Notes: generated by a model not told the origin, from the sequence alone. 64,000 nucleotides of DNA from Sepioteuthis lessoniana (GCA_963585895.1 OY757921.1:54952590-55016589), one strand, 5' to 3'. Shown: positions 45,605 to 57,795, counted from the first letter of the stretch. Made by a program: numbers and translations.

Positions 45605-45865
45605 GCCATTGGCCAAAAGAGTAGAGTGTTCGCCCATGGTCCGGGAGACCGGAGTTCAATCCCAGGTCGAGTCATATCAAAGACTCGAAAAATGGTACTT
45701 GATGCTTAACACTCAGCAATATAAGGTACGGATCAAGGGTAAAGTGGAGCAATCCAGGGAAAGAAGCTGCGCCCTTCCCAACACATCGGTGTAGTAGCTA
45801 TTGAAAAGGGAGCTTTCGGGTTACCCTCGACAGCGGTCGCCAATTTTATTTATTACTTACTGTTT
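45605..45865 (+). mobile_element. tRNA-derived SINE (family B), best copy
   Basis: The head has AGTAGAGTGTTCG (A-box-like) and GGAGTTCAATCCC (B box). The body has ACTCAGCAATATAAGGTACG, AATCCAGGGAAAG, GTGTAGTAGCTATT and GGTCGCCAATTTTATTTA, then a T/A-rich end. Relatives are at 20805-21045 and 54190-54342. Confidence 0.85.
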
Positions 45866-47469
45866 TTTTGGGGGGTTTTTTTGTTTTTGTTTTTTTTTTT
45901 GCTATGTAACACAATATGGTGGTCGAATGAGCTAACTCTATGATTCTTTGAACAAAGCGGTATTGAAGTCATATGAGAGTTTATGTGGAGAAGGAAAAAT
46001 GGATTTGTGCGTTTATTTCTTTCAAAACTGCGAAAATCATCGGAATATTTTCTATGTTGACAATGGCGCTGCCGAGAGTGGTGTATTAGGTTTGAAAAGT
46101 AAGAAAACAGACATTTGGAATATGCATTTTCTTATTTCTCTGTGATAGATTTAAACCTAGATCTACCAGATTTACGAGTGTCCAATAATTTTTTTGTCGC
46201 AGAGAAATAAGAAAATGCATATTTTAAATATAAATTTGAACTCTCTTCAAACTAATAAAATATAGACAGAAATTTAATCTGAAATGGCGTCTGGTACGGG
46301 GTAATGGTTTGTTTGTTCAGGTCGCTGACTCTTCTTAGTAAGTTTAATTCTTACGGCGAGTTTCACACTTTTTGCCTAATGCTTGACCAAACTAAGCTTT
46401 GGGCTTAATGTAAAGTCACGCATTAAGCAATAGTTCCTACCAAATCACCAAATTCAAGCAATGATGTAATAACTTAATAACAGCAGGTACTGTAAACATC
46501 ATGTGACCTGTGTGTCAGACTAAGCAAAGCTTTGTAAATATATATAAATTTTAACATGAAAAGGATTAGATCGCCTTGCAACGTTCATAAACATAATTGA
46601 CCAGTAAAACTTTCTTCTTATTTTGGTTCCAGTTTGTGTTGTTACTGTATAAGTTTGAGAAGGATTATGCATTCTTTGCCTACTTTTGCATGGTTTTTGG
46701 TTTTAGCCTAATTCTTTTGATTCAACTCTAATCTTACGTCGGTATCATTTTTATTTTTTCATGCTTTATACCATTGTTCATGAACTTAGGATTAATAAAA
46801 CGTAATGTTTATGTGAATCTACGAAATTTTCGTATAGATCTAGTAATAAGAGTTTATGATCAGGAAGAGGGTTAGTTGTCAAGCTTGCTTGAAAGCCAAA
46901 GCCAAAGTCACTCCTTTCTTTCTTTGCAAGTAAATAATGATATTTTGTAAACAATTATAGCTTCAAGTAAATATTAGTAAATAAAATTTCACACAGTTAT
47001 ATTTTTCAATTATTCCAATTTAATACAAACAGGTCGATTTAACTGATAGATGGGATCCTAACAGGTATCATCTCTTAAGGTCAGCGTGGACCAGGGAGTA
47101 ATGACAACGAAGGGTAATTCACCTCCCCTAAAACTCCAGCACTCAAGGAAATCGTCTTTAGGAGATACAGTCCACGAGTTATTAACCCCGCTTCCATGGT
47201 GAGATTGATAGATTATTGTGATTTAGATTGTGATTTAGCGATTATTTAGCGTTATTAAAATTCTTCTTGATTTGCTATGAACACACAACCAAAAAATTCA
47301 TATAACTTTGTTTCAAACAAGTAGAAATTCTTCACATTAAGCTAGGGTGAATGGATCTTTTCAGAGCAAACCTGAAAGTGTCCCTGTGGGTAAAAAAGCT
47401 GGAAAGCAAGTTTCTGGAATCATTAAATGCCATTTGAAATACAAGATATCTTTTGAAATCAGAAGCTAA
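45866..47469. other. Unrecognised AT-rich stretch
   Basis: No gene is recognised. It contains the 24-bp inverted repeat at 46119-46223. Confidence 0.5.
46119..46223. repeat. 24-bp perfect inverted repeat with a 57-nt spacer
   Basis: AATATGCATTTTCTTATTTC plus TCTG at 46119-46142 is perfectly complementary to 46200-46223. Confidence 0.9.
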
Positions 47470-50400
47470 GAGCTCACAAAATCATCTGTCAGATAATAAA
47501 GGCGTGACCAACTGTCTGGTGTCAACGCCCAGAATAAATGCAAATGGCCACCTCTTTCCTCTCCTTATATATAGATCTCTCCAGGGGCAGATCACTCTGT
47601 TGCGCCACTACATCCACGGGTGATCACTCTATTCTGCCTCTATATGAATCTCCCTCAGTGACCATGAGACGAATTGACGTTGTCATCTTTGCACGTCTGC
47701 GTCTAAGTATTTATGCGATTGTCAACGCATTTGTGGGGACAAAGTTCTTGGATTATCTTGACGGTAGGAGTTCGACCAGGTGTAAATACTCGTCTGTGTT
47801 GCCCTTTTCCCACCTGAAGCAGTGCCAACTTCCATTTTTCCTTCCTCTGGTTCGTGCTGTACGCTGGACGACGCACCATTGAAGTTCTTGTCGGTATCTA
47901 TGATCATCATCAGGGGGTCGTTGCCTTGAGGGCTCAGAATCTACGGGTGATTCCGAAGTTTTCGATGTGAAACAATGTGGGCTGTTAAGATCTGGATATA
48001 TTTAACAGAAGAAGCGACGGTTGCGTAGCGTTATCCGATTGCTCTCATCTACCTGCACCTAGTCGGTTACCACACGTCTCCATAAATTCTCCTCATTTTT
48101 GTCCATCGACGAGGGTAGTAATAATCCTGATTCTGGATCTGGACAAAATCACCGATTTATAGTTCCCAAAGTAGACGGCAGTGCCTAATGTAGAACTGTT
48201 CATTCCGCATGTGTCTCTTAGCCATTGCGACCTCCCTTACTTCATTTCCTTCCACTGCTCCGTGCTTGGTACTTATCTACTTGGACCGGGAGGTTGTCCG
48301 TGATTATCTGACCACACAGCATTATAAGTGGAGATATACTGAGGTCCTGGACAGGGGTGTTGCGGTGGGTCAGCTATGCATAATCAACACTTTCATGATG
48401 GGAGTTGTCTATATTGTCGGCGAGTATACGCTTAGCTGTTTCTACGGCTAACTCTGCACAAATATGACTTTGAGGGTAGTAGGCTGAGGATGTACGTTTC
48501 CGTATATCTAGTTCTTCAGAAATGAGTCGTATTCCTGGGACTCAAATGGTGGCTCTCAGTCGTATGAGAGTTCAGATGCGCCATATGTGCAAAACCAAGT
48601 TCTCATGAAGCCACATACAGTCTTGGCCTTTCCTGACGGCATTAGTGCTACCTCCGCCTAATCAGTATACCGATCTGCGTATATGATGTAATTTCTACCG
48701 TATGTGTCGACAAAATCTACCATAGTTTGTTGCAGTGGAAATTCATGGTCTGCTGGTAACATCAAAGGCTCCCTAGTCTGAGATGACGTAATCGTGTTCC
48801 AAAGACCGTACTGTCGATCATTTCAGCAAGATAAACCGTAATTGTCTCGAGGGGTGTATGTATCAACCCTGTGCTGATGACGCGCTAACATGTTTCCTCG
48901 GGTTCTCTGATGAGGTACCTGCTGGGTATCGGAAAGCACAATCGTGTGCCACATTGAGTTTTCGAGGGCGGTGTTTAATCCGGAATTTATACATTTGTAT
49001 ACGTTATTTGAAATTAAACAAACGGGAATTCTTTATATTTTCTAGGCCCTGATCAGAGAATATCATTATAAGTGGTTAGTGGTCCACTGTCACCAGCAAA
49101 TCAAAGCACCCCAGTACAAATATTTGATAGAACTCAAGTCTTTAGTTGAGGGTGAAGGCTTCACACACATAGCACGATTCCGCATTATTGGTAATGCGGG
49201 ATCAGGCCAGAATGAGCTTCCAGAGTTCATCCCTGCAATTCAGTCCTGCTTCGATAGGGACAGTGGCAATGCTTCTAGAATAAAAAGTAGCTGATTCCTT
49301 TTGCCAGGCACGTTTTGTTGATTTCCAACGTCTAGACACCATTCTCAATCTCCTGCATGACTCTCTTATAAGCGTTCCAGTGTCTCATCTCATTAGAACT
49401 TTCGGTTCTTTGTACATAGTAGTTCTCGGCAGGGAGCCATCACTTCAACTGGTGAAAAGGCATATGACACCTGATTCGCGAGTCTAAATCAGGGTTAGAG
49501 CCGTAGTTTTTTTGTTTTGTTTTTTTTTTTTTTTTGAAGCGACCACCATCATTGAGCACCAGGTTGTTGGAATGCCGACTGATACCGGTTCTATTATACC
49601 CAGTGCAATTTCTCTGTCTTGGTCTTGTTTCACCATCTTCCAATTGTGAGGGACTGGTATTGGTGTATGAATTGCTGTCTGCATTCTGCCTGAAATGGTG
49701 TACCTGCTGTTGCTTGTAACGGTAGGTGCGGGCATGTATCGAATGCACTTGACGTGTTGTCTGCCACATGCACAGTTTGACGTATCTCACTTGAACCAGC
49801 TCTCATGCGCAGGAATAAAACGCCCTTTACTTGTAGCCAGTTGTCTCTTATGCACCGTATTTGATGGGTAGTTGGCACGAGGTACCAGTCTGGGTATCCA
49901 AGTATACTTTGGATCTCAAGTCCAATCGGGCGAATCTGTACTCCCGTGTCCGCGAAGGAAAAGACGCGACGACTGTGATGACTTACTGTATCCGTCGGTA
50001 TACAGCCAAATACGCTGTGGATTCAGGGCTATTTCCACTGTTACCGATGGGGGTGGCTCCAGGAGGGCTCCTCTGAAATTGCTTCACGATCTATAGGAAG
50101 TGTGGCTCTGTAATCGACTGAATCAAGTTGCGTATACGGTCTATATAAGTGGGGCGACTATCTGGAGTATAGTTGGCGAGTATGACCGACCCCGCAACTC
50201 GTAGCATCCTTTCTGGGTGACACGAGCCTCCGGCGTACCTTCTTCAAGGATCTCATCAATCCACGAAAATGGCATACCAGCCTAACCGCCGGACAGCTTT
50301 TCGATTCATTGATCCACTGGGATATGGAGTCTTTCCACTTCCTCTGCAAGGCTTGGCGTATTGTGTAATCGAAGAGGTCTTAGTTTCCTGTGACCATTTT

Positions 50401-51200
50401 TCGTGGTCTATACTGGACAGTGCAAGAGAGTACTTAGAATCGTGGAGGTGAAAAGTCTACTTGTCCATTGTCTCCGGGCTGACTGACTTGTTGAACTTCA
50501 GCTCGGCCACTATGTCGCTGGAATAGTCTCCTTGCCGAAAACAGTTCGTTTCATTTTGCCAAGCAACTCTGAATTTGCAAAATTTGGCCTGGGCACATAA
50601 TCTTGCCAGAAAATGTGTCACTGACTAATCCTCTTTCTGCCTCAAAGAGTGGAAATTCTACCTGTGCACTTCTTTGTGTAACTTCTAATAGGTGTTCTTC
50701 TGTGGCAGAGTTGAGTATCTCAAATCCAATCAGATCAAACCATAATCTGTTCAATTTGGAGTACACGCCGGTTTCAGCTCGTTCCTAAAAACTGCCGGGT
50801 CTTTCAGCCCGTATATGTCCTTATATGTGTCGATAAACAACACCCAGTCGCCGTCTCTTGCGTCCAGTCCAATCGAGAGTCGCTCCGGTTTTCTAACATG
50901 GGAAGTATTTTGGCTGAGAGCGATATTTTCTTGTTGTAACTCAACAAGTTGCTTCATCAGTTCCAAATATTGTTAATCCATGGTAACTGGTGGTATAGCC
51001 ATGCCTGTTTTGTAAAATAATCCGACGTTATGTTGATAATCTTTACGGTCCCAATTTCAAAATCCTGTCTGCAGCGCTATGTAGAATAAGAAAGGCGTGA
51101 CCTACCGCCTCGCATCCTTCCTTTCTTTATAAATCTCTCAAGAGCCAGATCTCACCTTTCCGTCCAGAGATGGATCACTCTGTCCGACCTCTACGCCAAC
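47470..51200 (-). mobile_element. Gypsy LTR retrotransposon fossil
   Basis: Minus-strand remains lie in Gypsy order. Gag is near 50550-50970 (RLSIGLDARDGDWVLF, NRLWFDLIGFE). Reverse transcriptase starts near 49480-49740 (HNWKMVKQDQDREIALGIIE). An RNase H-like part lies near 49080-49250. Integrase runs from about 48780 (YADRYTD) down to a C-terminal tail at 47722-47910. Related terminal sequences at 47470-47660 and 51070-51200 (shared GGATCACTCT and AAAGGCGTGACC blocks) are likely LTR remnants. Much decayed, with many interruptions, so it is old. Confidence 0.75.
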
Positions 51201-51720
51201 TTTCTAGAAAAATATTGAAAACTTAATTTTTATTTAATCATTCCTCAGACATTCGTAGCTGAACCAAGTAATTTGCCTCTTTTATAAAGAAGCAGATTCA
51301 GATGCAGTTACAAAACTGTGTTGCTCTTTATTGCTTTAAAATAGATAATTGAATAAATAGTATATGAGACCTGTTACAATACAACCAAAAACGTCCTTTT
51401 TTGAACTAAGCACGTCTCCAGCCATCAGAAAAAGAGCATATTTTTCTATTTCTTAAACGTTTTCAAGAAGAAAGTAAAGACGCACTCGATACACGTTCAC
51501 CCTGTTTGAAAAGATTTCAGAAATGTTTCAAGAAAGATTGAGTTGGTTTATTTTCCTGATGTGATATCAACAAAATATGGGTTATTTAATGTTGGAATTT
51601 TATATATTTTTAAATATTTGATTCCAGTAATAACTATTTAGTTTTTCATCGTATTTTCTTTATTTGATAATAATATTAATCATTTGTTTACTGTTATATG
51701 TCATTAAGTATTCCTATTTT
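51201..51720. other. Unrecognised AT-rich stretch
   Basis: Nothing recognised. Confidence 0.5.
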
Positions 51721-51723
51721 ATC

Positions 51724-52240
51724 ATCATCATCATCATCATCATCAAGTCACGCTGACAACACAAAGTTCCTTGAGTCTCTCTCACCGTCCATCGATATCG
51801 TCCATCGCCCTAGGCAGGTCTTCTAGACTGCATCCAGTGTCTGCACGAAGCTGATATATGCAAGTCTTTGCCGCTCGGCTAACCCTGGTGCGTTCATGAG
51901 TAGGGCTCCATAAGAGAACGTCGCAGTGTCCCACATTTCTCGATCAGTTTACTTGGATAGTCTATGTTTATTGTTTTTTTCTTTTGGGGCGGGGTAGTAA
52001 TTTGGCGTGCAAGCCTCTTCTTGAATAAAAAAACTGCAAGAGATTCGACGTTTGACGAGTAGTGTTAGCAGAATTTATTATTTCTGTCGTTGCCGATATA
52101 GACACTCCTGTCTCCTCTGATTATTAGAACGTTGTTTTTTTGAGAATGTGTTGAACAAGGGAAGATAATTCGTTGTAGAAGGTGGTAATGTCTGTTTCAT
52201 CACTGGTATTAATGGGATTGCAGCAACCATCCTCCCCAAA
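51724..52240 (-). mobile_element. RTE-type LINE, copy 4, fragments of both ends
   Basis: The (ATC)n tract at 51724-51744 is the 3' tail read in reverse. Next to it, on the minus strand, is the C-terminal coding part (VGHCDVLLWSPTHER, TGCSLEDLPRAMDD) at about 51745-51960. From about 51990 to 52240 endonuclease sequence follows (SDETDITTFYNELSSLVQ, NNVLIIRGD). All of the RT between them is missing, so this is an internal deletion of over 1.5 kb relative to the family. Confidence 0.75.
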
Positions 52241-52477
52241 ATATTAATTATTTAATCAAGCTTCTTCCTCCTACTTTAAAACAAGATAAGTATAAACAAG
52301 GTCATATAAGTAAAACCCTTAAATAAAGGCATAAGCAAAAAAGATCTCGGAAGGTAGACCGAAATATTTGAATTTGCTATTTGATTATATCTGTGGATAT
52401 TTAACAATGATATACTTTCGAAGAAATAGTGTCACCAAAATTCACCAAGTGGCATTAAATTACTTTTTTCTTGGCAT

Positions 52478-52651
52478 TAACACCCTCACACAAGAGGACT
52501 TCCATGGGGCCTTCCATAAGTTGTTGGAACGGTACAACAAGTGCATTGCAGCCGTAGGAGATTACTTCGAAGGGGACTAGAGTTTCATGGGTGTACTATC
52601 AATAAAAGTACCCATACGAAAAAAATCTGGAAATTTATTTAATGATCCTCG
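52478..52651 (+). mobile_element. mariner 3' fragment
   Basis: The last ~35 codons of the transposase (EDFHGAFHKLLERYNKCIAA, then GDYFEGD and a stop), the 3' UTR, and the terminal repeat ending CCTCG next to TA. Same family as 14979-15859, but the 5' part is absent. Confidence 0.85.
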
Positions 52652-53531
52652 TATGACACATTCGACTAAGAAATAAAAAGAAAGAGAAAAAAGAAAAAAA
52701 ACATTAACTGGATATACATTGAATACGTTACTAAGATGTTCTCACACACATTCAACTCAAAGAGGAAAAAAAGAAAAGAAAAATAACCGGTTGTACACAC
52801 AGACAAACACACAAAGTATATACTTGTTAATGATAAATAAATTTGAATTAGATACAATCACTCTCCTGTCAAAACTAACAAGAGACCATGAAGTCCGAAA
52901 CACGTGTCGAGCACATTTATACAATTAAAACCCAAAAGTACCACATTGAAATTCATTTGCAGATCTATTTATTTCAAAATATTTGCTGTTCTCTAATTGG
53001 ACTAAAAAATTATATATATATATATATATATACATATAGAGAGAGGCGGGGAATTAGGATGCGAGAGACTCCTTCTCCAATGAGATACCTTATGAATATG
53101 TAAATGTGCAAGGGCGTAACATCCAAAAAATACCTTGCTATTTCTCAGCAACGAATGTACCATAGAATGGCAGTAGGTCAGTTTGATTTTTGGTCCTAAA
53201 TTCGTTTCTATAATATAAATTCAATTTTTACTTGATTTCCGTGATAAATTTAAGTGATAAATTGAAAATATCAAATATCTGAATGATTTAATAGATGCAC
53301 TGATGGTGAATCTTTATTTCACGATGGATTCAATACAGAATCGGCAAACTGACTTCAAATTCCGACTATTGCCGTAATGCCACTGGAAAAATACAACTCT
53401 TCCACACTCAGCTATAAAGCATAAAAAGTTACTTTAACCAAAATTATTATCAACCTCATGGAAGGCTTGACTTTTGCAATGGACGGAGTTTTTTCGGATA
53501 GGATAGATAGAAAGATAGATAGATTTATATA

Positions 53532-53569
<38 letters not shown>

Positions 53570-53744
53570 GTAAAGGTATATAAACAGAAACTAATATAAG
53601 CATATTTTATTCTGACATAATAAAGGATAATAAAAAATATGTTAAGTTAGTGGGAAGTGTTATTTCAGATGGCTTTAAAAGTTATCATGCGCGAAACTCT
53701 GGCTTTTATATACAGTTGAACAACGATGAATCTGAAAATTACAT
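52652..53744. other. Unrecognised, microsatellite-rich
   Basis: It has (AT)n at 53010-53031 and (TG)n at 53538-53564. A repeat end with GTCCGAAACACGTGTCGAG near 52889 may derive from a Penelope or ribozyme-type family. Confidence 0.45.
53538..53564. repeat. (TG)n microsatellite
   Basis: About 27 bp of TG. Confidence 0.9.
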
Positions 53745-53950
53745 CACTGCGAAAGATGTAACTGTTTATCGGCGTATGAAATCGAATCGACAACCCGAGT
53801 TTAAATTCCAATCGAGACTCCTTTAGGAAAGGCATGAATCCATCTATTATCCTTCCCAGCTATGGGTAAAGCAAACTGGGTTAGTCAACAACCAGTCTAG
53901 ATGAAGGAAAATATTCTGAATTCAAAGTAACAGTAACCCGCTGACCAAAT
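53745..53950 (+). mobile_element. tRNA-derived SINE (family A), diverged
   Basis: B-box-like GAGTTTAAATTCC, then AGGAAAGGCATGAATCCATC and AAAATATTCTGAATTC as in the other family A copies. The A-box part is degraded. Confidence 0.65.
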
Positions 53951-53971
53951 TAACCTTGTCACAAGCTGGAT

Positions 53972-54087
53972 AAGAATCCAGATCTTGGTGAAGAATCCAG
54001 ATCGTGGGTAAATACATACATTACTGAGTGCGACAGAAATACATACATTACGGTAAATACATACATTACGGAGTGCGACAGAAATAC
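53972..54087. repeat. Clustered microduplications
   Basis: AAGAATCCAGATC occurs at 53972 and 53991. A ~35-bp unit beginning GTAAATACATACATTAC and ending GACAGAAATAC occurs at 54008 and 54053. Confidence 0.85.
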
Positions 54088-54189
54088 TGCTAACAGTTTA
54101 AACTGTCACCTGTGCGATGCGAGTAAATTTAGGCAAGTAACGATGGCAACTCCATCTAACTAACGTTACCATTTCTTTTCAGATACCTT

Positions 54190-54342
54190 AGTTGGCGACC
54201 TTAGTAGAGTGTTACCCGAGGGCTTCCTTTTCAATAGCTTTAATACCGAAGTGTAAGGTAGGGCGCAACTCCATTCTATGGATTGCTCCATTCTATGGAC
54301 TGATCCTTACCTTATAATGCTGAATGTTAAGCAATAAGTTTT
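54190..54342 (-). mobile_element. tRNA-derived SINE (family B), 5'-truncated
   Basis: Minus-strand match to the body of 45605-45865, without the tRNA head. It contains a short internal duplication of CTCCATTCTATGGA (54269 and 54286). Confidence 0.75.
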
Positions 54343-54829
54343 CTGATACAATAAGTAACAATTTTTTAAATAGTGTATGGTTTTTTGAATGTATGAATTT
54401 TTTTAATGATAAACGAATAGTAATCTTATTAAGTTACCTATTTTATTTATTACATAGACGGAATATTTTTTTTCTTTTTATTGATACATTGATGTCTTGG
54501 ATGTAAGAAATGAATTCTTATTATATGATAATGTTTATGTGGCTATTATATGATTATACTCATTACATTGCTTAACAATGTAAGGGGTATAATCACTTTT
54601 TTGAATGAGAAAGGAGACTATCTGAAAAGGATATCAAGGGATTACAAATATAATGACTTCTAAATAAAAAATAAAACTCACATTATCCCTTGATGATCTT
54701 GAAAACGTGAAACTGACATTTGCCATTGTATTTTATCATCAAAATAAAATAGCTTTACCTTGAATAGCGAGTACAGTTACGAAAAATATTTCTTTACAAC
54801 AATAAGTTGTTCGTTATATTTTCCAGTAT

Positions 54830-54860
<31 letters not shown>

Positions 54861-55168
54861 AATAGCGAAACAGTCTGTCTGTGGATGATAATATATATGC
54901 TCCCCTCTCCCGTGGGTCGAGTGAGGAATCTGCCACATAAGCTGGAACGCAATAGCTCTCCTCAAGAATTGAGCACTCCCGGTAGCCGATAACGTGTATG
55001 TAAAAATGACTACGCAAAAACTTCTTCCACTAACGCAGCGAATGCTGATGGCTCTAGAATAAGATATCCAACAGACGCACAGTCAGCTGGGTTACGATCC
55101 CAGCTTGAAGCTTCTCGTGTTTCAAGTCACACTAAAGAGTTGTGATAAAAGGAAACTGTAAGTGGATG

Positions 55169-55241
<73 letters not shown>

Positions 55242-55439
55242 AAAAAGAAAGAAAGAGACTTTAGATGAAATTCTAAAAAGATATTTTTCTGACATTGACA
55301 ATAATAATCTTTGTTTAATAGCATAGTGAATTATTTACTACCTAAGTGATCCTTGGAGAAGAGTAGTTATACTGTTTAACCCAAATCTGAGGAAATAAAA
55401 GAGTTCCCGACTTCCCCAAGACTATTAATCCGAAAGCGA
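54343..55439. other. Unrecognised AT-rich stretch with microsatellites
   Basis: (AT)n at 54829-54859 and (AT)n(GA)n at 55172-55239. No gene is recognised. Confidence 0.5.
55172..55239. repeat. (AT)n(GA)n compound microsatellite
   Basis: About 30 bp of AT directly followed by about 35 bp of GA. Confidence 0.95.
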
Positions 55440-55530
55440 ACATAAATAGCGTGACTGAAGTTCAAACTCGCTGACTTCATGGCCGCAGTTCCGCCATTAC
55501 GCTAATGGAACTCCGTCTCGCTAAAGGGCA
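55440..55530 (-). mobile_element. tRNA-like SINE head
   Basis: The minus strand has TTAGCGTAATGG (A-box-like) and GAGTTTGAACTTC (B-box-like) about 35 nt apart. No clear body follows. Confidence 0.45.
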
Positions 55531-55592
55531 AGATAAATTTGCTCTCTATCTTTTTTTTAGAATATTTTCAAACTTTTACTTTTTAGAATCCA

Positions 55593-55629
55593 TCAAGAAA
55601 GATGCAAATAATTCCTAACATTTTTCTAT
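55593..55629 (+). repeat. Likely source of the 37-bp filler at 57707
   Basis: TCAAGAAAGATGCAAATAAT plus 17 more bases, identical to 57707-57743. Here it is part of otherwise unremarkable AT-rich DNA. Confidence 0.9.
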
Positions 55630-56145
55630 TAAGATTTTTTATATCTTCAATGTATTCATCACGTCTACAATGTTCTAACATAAAAAAGCAAAATTATATT
55701 CACAAATCATCATTTTTTTGGACACATTCTTCTTATAGTTCAAAAACAAATCAATGTTTTATTATTATTTATACGTATATTTGAAGTATCCATCTTGACT
55801 AGATTTTAAGATTGATGACACTACGACTTCCTGTGTTCTGGTCGTCGACTCAAGTTTTAATCGTTTAGTTTTGCTTGTATTTTACAATTGATTCTTTCTT
55901 TCATTTAAAAAAATGAGAACCAAACAAAAAGCAAGCTTAAATATATGCAGATTACTTGGAAGAAAACTTGAATTTCTCTTAATATTCAAGTGATTTACAA
56001 GTAGCGACAAGAGTCTCCAAGGAAAAAGAAACAAAAAAAAAACGAATATACTTTACCGACTGGCTTCCGATTAATAGCCTCTTTGCAAATGAAATATTTT
56101 TTAAAAAACATTTCACTACTTTATATTTACCGAGTCAGATTGATA

Positions 56146-56148
<3 letters not shown>
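55630..56148. other. Unrecognised AT-rich stretch
   Basis: Nothing recognised. Confidence 0.5.
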
Positions 56149-56219
<71 letters not shown>

Positions 56220-56262
56220 CGATTTCAATATTTCCCTATATATAGTGAAATATTGAAATCGA
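56149..56262. repeat. (AT)n(ATT)n microsatellite ending in a 16-bp hairpin
   Basis: AT run at 56149-56182 and ATT-type run to 56218. Then the palindrome TCGATTTCAATATTTC/GAAATATTGAAATCGA (56219-56234, 56247-56262) with a 12-nt loop. Confidence 0.9.
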
Positions 56263-57039
56263 CAATTGGAATTTGCAAATTAAAACCAAATTTTACATTC
56301 TAATTGCTTCGAGAGAGCAAGTGCTTTTTGAAGACTGAAAGTGCCGGTATTTTGTAACGCTACATTATATCATTGCATTGCTTGTGAGATTATGATTCTC
56401 TCATTTTATAAACATGTGTGAATGTGTGCATCACGAGCCACGTTACCCGGGGGGGGGGAATATATAGGGTAGGTGCTAAAATGTTCTCAGTCCAACCAAG
56501 GAAGAAATAACCAATTTTTAGATTTTTCAAGGGTTTTTTTTTGTTAAAGAAACTTGCGAAACATATACACAGACACATACATATATATGTCATCATCATC
56601 ATGTCGATCTGCCAGTACGGATATCCCTGGCCCTCTCTCGCCACTTCTCCCTGTCATTCATCACCTCTGGCAGGTCCTCAGGGCTACATCCCGTGTACTC
56701 ACATAGCTGCTGTATGTATGTTCGAGCTGATCGTCCTGCTTTTACTCGGCCATATGTTGGAGTCCATTGGAGTACATCACTTATGAGCTCGTTCCTGCTT
56801 CTCCAGCAGTGTCCAGCATGTCTGGTTCGTCTAACTTGGATAGTTTTCATGGTGGAAGGCAGGTGGCCGTATAGTTAGTGCCTTGTAGGGTGTTGCCGCC
56901 AGGACTTGTTCAATGTTGCTCGCAACATCCTTGTGTAATTGCCGTCTAGTTTCTTCTCCAGCCGTTTAGTTAGCGTCCAAGTAGTGCATCCACACAGCAG
57001 TATCGACACGACCGCTGTCTGGAAGAAACTGCGTTACAT

Positions 57040-57795
57040 TTAATCGGTCAGGTCTGATTTCCCTCTGATCGATAGCTTATCGATAGCTGTCCATGCCTTC
57101 GTTAGCCGTGTGTCGATGTCTTTTTCGGTTGATGAGACACTGCTTCCTAGGTAGGTGAATTTGTCTACCAGTTTCAGAGAGTTTCCCTCTAGTGTGGAAA
57201 TGTCGCATGTTTGATTAAAGCACATATATTCAGTTTTGTGTGCATTGACATGGAGGCCAATGCCTGCGGCGGCTCGTTCCAAACAATGCAGTAGTGTTTC
57301 GGCTTGGTTGGGTGTATTTGCCAGAATCGCTATGTCATCAGCGTAGTCGGCGTTGGTAATTGTTTTTGCTGGGTACCTTCTGCTTCTTTTCTTTGTCAGC
57401 TCGTATCTGTTTTCTTTGATTTTATTAATCGATGTTCTAAGCACGTAGTCTACACAGATGATAAAGAAGTATGGGACTAGAGTGTCTCCTTGTAGTACTC
57501 CAGCAACAATGTCGAAGTATTCTGTGTCTCCATCCGGTGAACGTACTTCGATGTTTCTATAGAGAATCGCTATTGCTGCTACGGTCTCTTTTGGTAGGCC
57601 GTATGCTAGTAGGATTTGTTCCATCTTCCTTCTGTGAATGGAATCGAAGGCCTTGTTAAAGTCGACAAATAGTAATGTCGCCTGTAGGTTTTTTGCCAGT
57701 ACGCCTTCAAGAAAGATGCAAATAATTCCTAACATTTTTCTATCAATGGATGGTAAATATTTGTGAGGTCTTGGATCTATTTCTTCGGAAGTCAT
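57040..57795 (-). pseudogene. RTE LINE reverse transcriptase, partial
   Basis: A 251-codon frame. The first ~27 residues are read through the inserted filler and out-of-frame LINE. From EGVLAKNLQATLLFVDFNKAFD onward it is a true RT core with the palm motifs including YADD. It ends at a stop after KSDLTD near 57040, where copy 2 continues KMKRSFFQAAV. Confidence 0.8.
57707..57743 (+). repeat. 37-bp templated insertion in LINE copy 3
   Basis: Identical to 55593-55629. The first five bases (TCAAG) are shared with the uninterrupted LINE sequence of copy 2, suggesting microhomology priming. Confidence 0.85.

Noticed and set aside
45605-45690. Free-standing tRNA gene
   Set aside because: A and B boxes are present, but no cloverleaf stems are evident and the head continues into a SINE body repeated elsewhere.
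47538-47882. 114-codon plus-strand frame
   Set aside because: It lies antisense to Gypsy integrase and LTR remains on the minus strand; no domain of its own.
52889-52916. Hammerhead ribozyme (GAAACACGTGTC)
   Set aside because: The CUGAUGA core and a stem II are not present in this copy; kept only as a weak comparison for the SINE finding.
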